DNA from: Deltaproteobacteria bacterium
GTDB taxonomy: Bacteria > Desulfobacterota > Desulfofervidia > Desulfofervidales > DG-60
Length of the DNA stretch: 8,965 nt
Assembly: GCA_021163945.1 (NCBI GenBank)
Contig: JAGGTC010000016.1
Location: 1-8,965, forward strand
Direction of reading: 5' to 3'
Shown here: one piece after another, positions 6,795 through 8,965 of the stretch
Layout: each line of letters begins with the position of its first letter
How positions within the stretch are numbered: position 1 is the stretch's first letter
Program-made: the position numbers and the translations under genes
Notes under the pieces: generated by a model
What the model was told of the DNA's origin: nothing
The model's input: only the letters and a program-made list of their open reading frames with translations
Databases searched by the model: none

Positions 6795-7676
6795 ATGCCA
6801 AAGGATCTAATTGGAATATTTGAAGAAAGAAAAATACATACTTTCAAACTCTATGAAGACCTACCAAGAGAGAAGAGGGTTGAGTATATAGAAAATCCTG
6901 TCCCTCCACAATTTTTGGACAAAATCCTTTGTAAATCTAGTGAAAGGATGGAGGAGCTGCCTGATAATAGCATCCATTTGATGGTTACATCCCCACCTTA
7001 TAATGTAGGAAAAGACTATGGTCGGGATCTGAGCCTTAAGGAATACAGAGAATTTTTAAAGAGGGTATGGAAGGAGGTATACAGGGTACTTGTCCCTGGG
7101 GGCAGGGCCTGTATCAATATTGCAGATTTTGGAAGGGAGCCATATATCCCACTCCATGTCTTTGTAGTTGAAGACATGCTTGATATTGGCTTTTTGATGC
7201 GGGGGGAGATTATATGGGATAAGGCAGGAAGTGCAAGTCCCTCTACAGCATGGGGCAGTTGGCTCTCTGCGGCAAACCCAACTCTAAGAGATATACATGA
7301 ATATATCTTGGTCTTTTCCAAAGAGACATTTAGGAGGGAAAATCCCAATAATAGGAGGAGCACCATTTCTAGAGGTGGGTTTCTACAATATACCAAAAGT
7401 ATTTGGACATTTCCGGCTGAGCCAGCCCATAAAGTAGGGCATCCAGCCCCATTCCCTATAGAACTGCCCTATAGGCTGATCCAACTCTATACATTTGAAG
7501 GGGAGGTAGTTCTAGACCCATTTATAGGGAGTGGGCAGGCCGCTATAGCGGCCATAAAGGCAAATCGCCACTATGTAGGCTATGACATAGATGAAGAGTA
7601 TGTAAAGCTAGCAAAGAGGAGGATTAAGGAATTTCTATCAGAAACCAATCCAAAGTTATTTGGTTTAAAGGGGTAA
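6795..7676 (+). CDS. Beta-class site-specific DNA methyltransferase (likely N4-cytosine), orphan
   Basis: This 293-residue protein is an S-adenosylmethionine-dependent amino-methyltransferase of DNA. The catalytic motif IV is TSPPY (65-69) and precedes the AdoMet-binding motif I, VVLDPFIGSGQ (238-248), with an acidic D264 in GYDIDEEY shortly after. This IV-before-I order is the beta class. SPPY, as opposed to DPPY, is typical of N4-cytosine enzymes, though some N6-adenine enzymes carry it. About 45 residues precede the core and may contribute to site recognition. The ATG directly follows the nrdD TAA with no gap, and rmuC begins 4 bp after its stop, so it is translated as part of the nrdD operon. 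No restriction endonuclease is visible nearby, which suggests a solitary methyltransferase with an epigenetic or protective role. The recognition site cannot be deduced. Confidence 0.9.
   Translation: MPKDLIGIFEERKIHTFKLYEDLPREKRVEYIENPVPPQFLDKILCKSSERMEELPDNSIHLMVTSPPYNVGKDYGRDLSLKEYREFLKRVWKEVYRVLVPGGRACINIADFGREPYIPLHVFVVEDMLDIGFLMRGEIIWDKAGSASPSTAWGSWLSAANPTLRDIHEYILVFSKETFRRENPNNRRSTISRGGFLQYTKSIWTFPAEPAHKVGHPAPFPIELPYRLIQLYTFEGEVVLDPFIGSGQAAIAAIKANRHYVGYDIDEEYVKLAKRRIKEFLSETNPKLFGLKG
7538..7553. repeat. Perfect 16-bp palindrome inside the methyltransferase gene
   Basis: GGCCGCTATAGCGGCC is its own reverse complement and encodes part of the AAIAA run just after motif I of the methyltransferase. 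It is conspicuously G+C-rich against the surrounding sequence. The simplest explanation is the symmetric GCC/GCT/ATA/GCG/GCC codon run; a methylation target or protein-binding site within the gene is possible but unsupported. Confidence 0.35.
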
Positions 7677-7680
7677 AAAT

Positions 7681-8889
7681 ATGATAGAAACGGGCCTTTT
7701 ATTAATTGGGATTTTTTTAGGGGCAGTGATTGGTTGGCTCTTTGCCCGTATGAAACTTGAGGCTGAAAGGACGGCAAGGGCCATTGCTGAAACACGCCTA
7801 GAAGAGGCAAAAAGGGGTATTGAAGAGCAAAAAAGACTACTAGATGAGGCAAAGGAGGCACTAAAGGATACATTTAATGCCCTATCAGCCGATGCCCTAA
7901 AGAGCAACAATCAGATGTTTTTAGAGCTTGCCAAAAAGACACTTGAAAATCTCCTTACAGAGGCAAAGGGTGATTTGGGGAGGAGGCAGGAGGCAATAAG
8001 TGGGATGCTAAAGCCACTAAAGGAGGCACTAGAGCAATATCAGAGGAGGATTAGACAGATAGAGCAGGACTATGGTGGGCTAAAGGAACACATCAAGGAT
8101 CTGACTAAAGAGACATCAAACCTTGCAACAGCACTAAGGGTACCACAGGTAAGGGGGAGGTGGGGTGAGATTACACTGAGGCGTGTGGTTGAGGTAGCAG
8201 GTATGTCAAAGTACTGTGACTTTGAAGAGCAGCCCTCTGTACAGACAGAGGATGGCAGGAGGAGGCCTGACCTCATCGTAAGGCTCCCTGGTGGTCGTAC
8301 AGTGGTAGTAGATGCAAAGGCACCCCTAGACGCATACATGGATGCCATAGAGTCTGAGGATGAAGACAATAGGCAGAAGGCACTACTTCGCCATGTCCAG
8401 GCCATTAAGAAACATATGCAAGAGCTTAGTTCAAGGTCATATTGGAGTCAGTTTGACCCTAGTCCTGACTTTGTCGTCCTATTTCTGCCTGGGGAGTCAT
8501 TCTTTAGTGCTGCCCTAGAGCAGGATAGGGGACTCATTGAGGATGGAATATCAAGGCGCGTTATCCTTGCAACCCCAACTACCCTCATTGCCCTTTTAAG
8601 GACAGTTGCCTATGGCTGGCAACAACAGCAGATTACAGAGAATGCAAAGCGTATATGGCAAACAGGTGCTGAGTTGTTTGATAGGGTCTATAAATTCTCA
8701 GAGCACCTCTCTAAGATTGGCGAGGGGCTTAGTAAGGCCATTGATTCGTACAATTCATCTGTAGGCTCGTGGACAAGTCGTGTAATCCCCTCTGCCAGAA
8801 AGTTAAAGGAGCTTGGGGCAGCATCTCAAGGAAAGGATATAGTAGAGATAGGGCCAATTGAAAAGCCAATTAGGAGGGTGATAAATTGA
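7681..8889 (+). CDS. rmuC: RmuC-family DNA recombination protein
   Basis: RmuC limits DNA inversions and rearrangements at short inverted repeats in E. coli, and its core resembles a PD-(D/E)XK nuclease; biochemical activity is not well established. This 402-residue protein has the family architecture: an N-terminal membrane segment (about 4-22), a long coiled coil (about 25-150), the signature RGRWGEITLRRVVEVAGM (158-175), and the nuclease-like core RPDLIV (195-200) followed by VVDAKAPLDAY (209-219). A conserved all-helical tail follows. The start has an AAAGGGG Shine-Dalgarno and lies 4 bp after the methyltransferase stop. The TGA stop overlaps the TTG start of nrdG. Its position in a dNTP-synthesis operon fits a role in genome maintenance during replication. 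Confidence 0.93.
   Translation: MIETGLLLIGIFLGAVIGWLFARMKLEAERTARAIAETRLEEAKRGIEEQKRLLDEAKEALKDTFNALSADALKSNNQMFLELAKKTLENLLTEAKGDLGRRQEAISGMLKPLKEALEQYQRRIRQIEQDYGGLKEHIKDLTKETSNLATALRVPQVRGRWGEITLRRVVEVAGMSKYCDFEEQPSVQTEDGRRRPDLIVRLPGGRTVVVDAKAPLDAYMDAIESEDEDNRQKALLRHVQAIKKHMQELSSRSYWSQFDPSPDFVVLFLPGESFFSAALEQDRGLIEDGISRRVILATPTTLIALLRTVAYGWQQQQITENAKRIWQTGAELFDRVYKFSEHLSKIGEGLSKAIDSYNSSVGSWTSRVIPSARKLKELGAASQGKDIVEIGPIEKPIRRVIN
8872..8877 (+). promoter_or_regulatory. Shine-Dalgarno deciding the nrdG TTG start
   Basis: AGGAGG lies 8 nt before the TTG at 8886, an ideal spacing. It sits inside the last codons of rmuC and is the main reason to accept a non-ATG start for the following gene. 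Confidence 0.75.
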
Positions 8890-8965
8890 ATATTGCTGGT
8901 CTTACACCATTTTCTAGCATAGACTTTGCGGGGAGGCTCTCGGCGGTAGTCTATACCCAAGGGTG
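8886..8965 (+). CDS. nrdG: Anaerobic ribonucleotide reductase activating protein (radical SAM), N-terminal fragment
   Basis: Reading from TTG 8886 gives (M)NIAGLTPFSSIDFAGRLSA followed by VVYTQG, with the window ending on TG, the first two bases of the expected Cys codon. This matches the N-terminus of NrdG-type activases, which have a G-L-x-x-x-S-x-I-D-x-P-G-x-x-x-x-V-V-x-T-Q-G-C pattern leading into the CxxxCxxC iron-sulfur site. The pattern's Pro is Ala here (DFAGR). The protein generates the glycyl radical on NrdD (here G663) using AdoMet and a [4Fe-4S] cluster. The start overlaps the rmuC stop, so it should be translationally coupled. The iron-sulfur site and the rest lie outside the window. 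The assignment rests on 26 residues plus operon context; another glycyl-radical activase is unlikely with nrdD in the operon. Confidence 0.85.
   Translation, partial: MNIAGLTPFSSIDFAGRLSAVVYTQG

Noticed and set aside
1..8965. CRISPR arrays, tRNA/rRNA genes, insertion sequences or attachment sites
   Set aside because: No regularly spaced repeats, cloverleaf-like sequence, transposase or terminal inverted repeats were seen; coding density is high and the longest non-coding stretch is about 143 bp.

Overview
The window looks like a chromosomal segment from an anaerobic bacterium that respires with multiheme cytochromes. Supporting signs are strong purine-rich Shine-Dalgarno sites, sigma70-type promoters, an oxygen-sensitive class III ribonucleotide reductase and a decaheme cytochrome/outer-membrane porin pair. 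Arg codons are mostly AGG/AGA and ATA is common for Ile in every gene, so no part stands out as foreign by eye. A Gram-negative lineage such as Thermodesulfobacteriota or Nitrospirota would fit, but that placement is inference only.

Layout. (a) 1-1178, plus strand: the end of a creatininase-family gene, overlapping by ATGA an intact M42 metallopeptidase gene. (b) 1229-4566, minus strand: a two-gene operon encoding a ten-heme MtrA/DmsE-family periplasmic cytochrome and, 17 bp downstream, an MtrB/PioB-family outer-membrane beta-barrel. Together they would form a porin-cytochrome conduit carrying electrons across the outer membrane. (c) 4567-4709: a compact divergent promoter region with a TTGACA-N17-TATAAA promoter for mtrAB, a TTGACA-N17-TATATT promoter for the right-hand operon, and two tandem NrdR-like boxes centred 31 bp apart over the latter. 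(d) 4710-8965, plus strand: a tightly packed operon of nrdD, an orphan beta-class DNA methyltransferase, rmuC, and the start of nrdG (TTG start overlapping the rmuC stop). This operon pairs anaerobic dNTP synthesis with DNA modification and maintenance.

The most striking feature is in the mtrB-like gene. Its frame is interrupted once, by a TGA at 1667-1669, and then continues without change for 145 codons to a normal beta-barrel C-terminus. A perfect 5-bp stem with a UGUAU loop lies 22 nt after the TGA, within the spacing usual for bacterial SECIS elements. No other in-frame TGA is seen in the roughly 2,000 codons of the other genes, and TGA serves as the stop of two of them. This suggests a selenocysteine-containing MtrB/PioB-type porin (C613-x6-U620), with a recent nonsense mutation or base-call error as the main alternative. 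The same barrel also carries a c-type heme motif (CSACH, 211-215), so the conduit may contain an eleventh heme.
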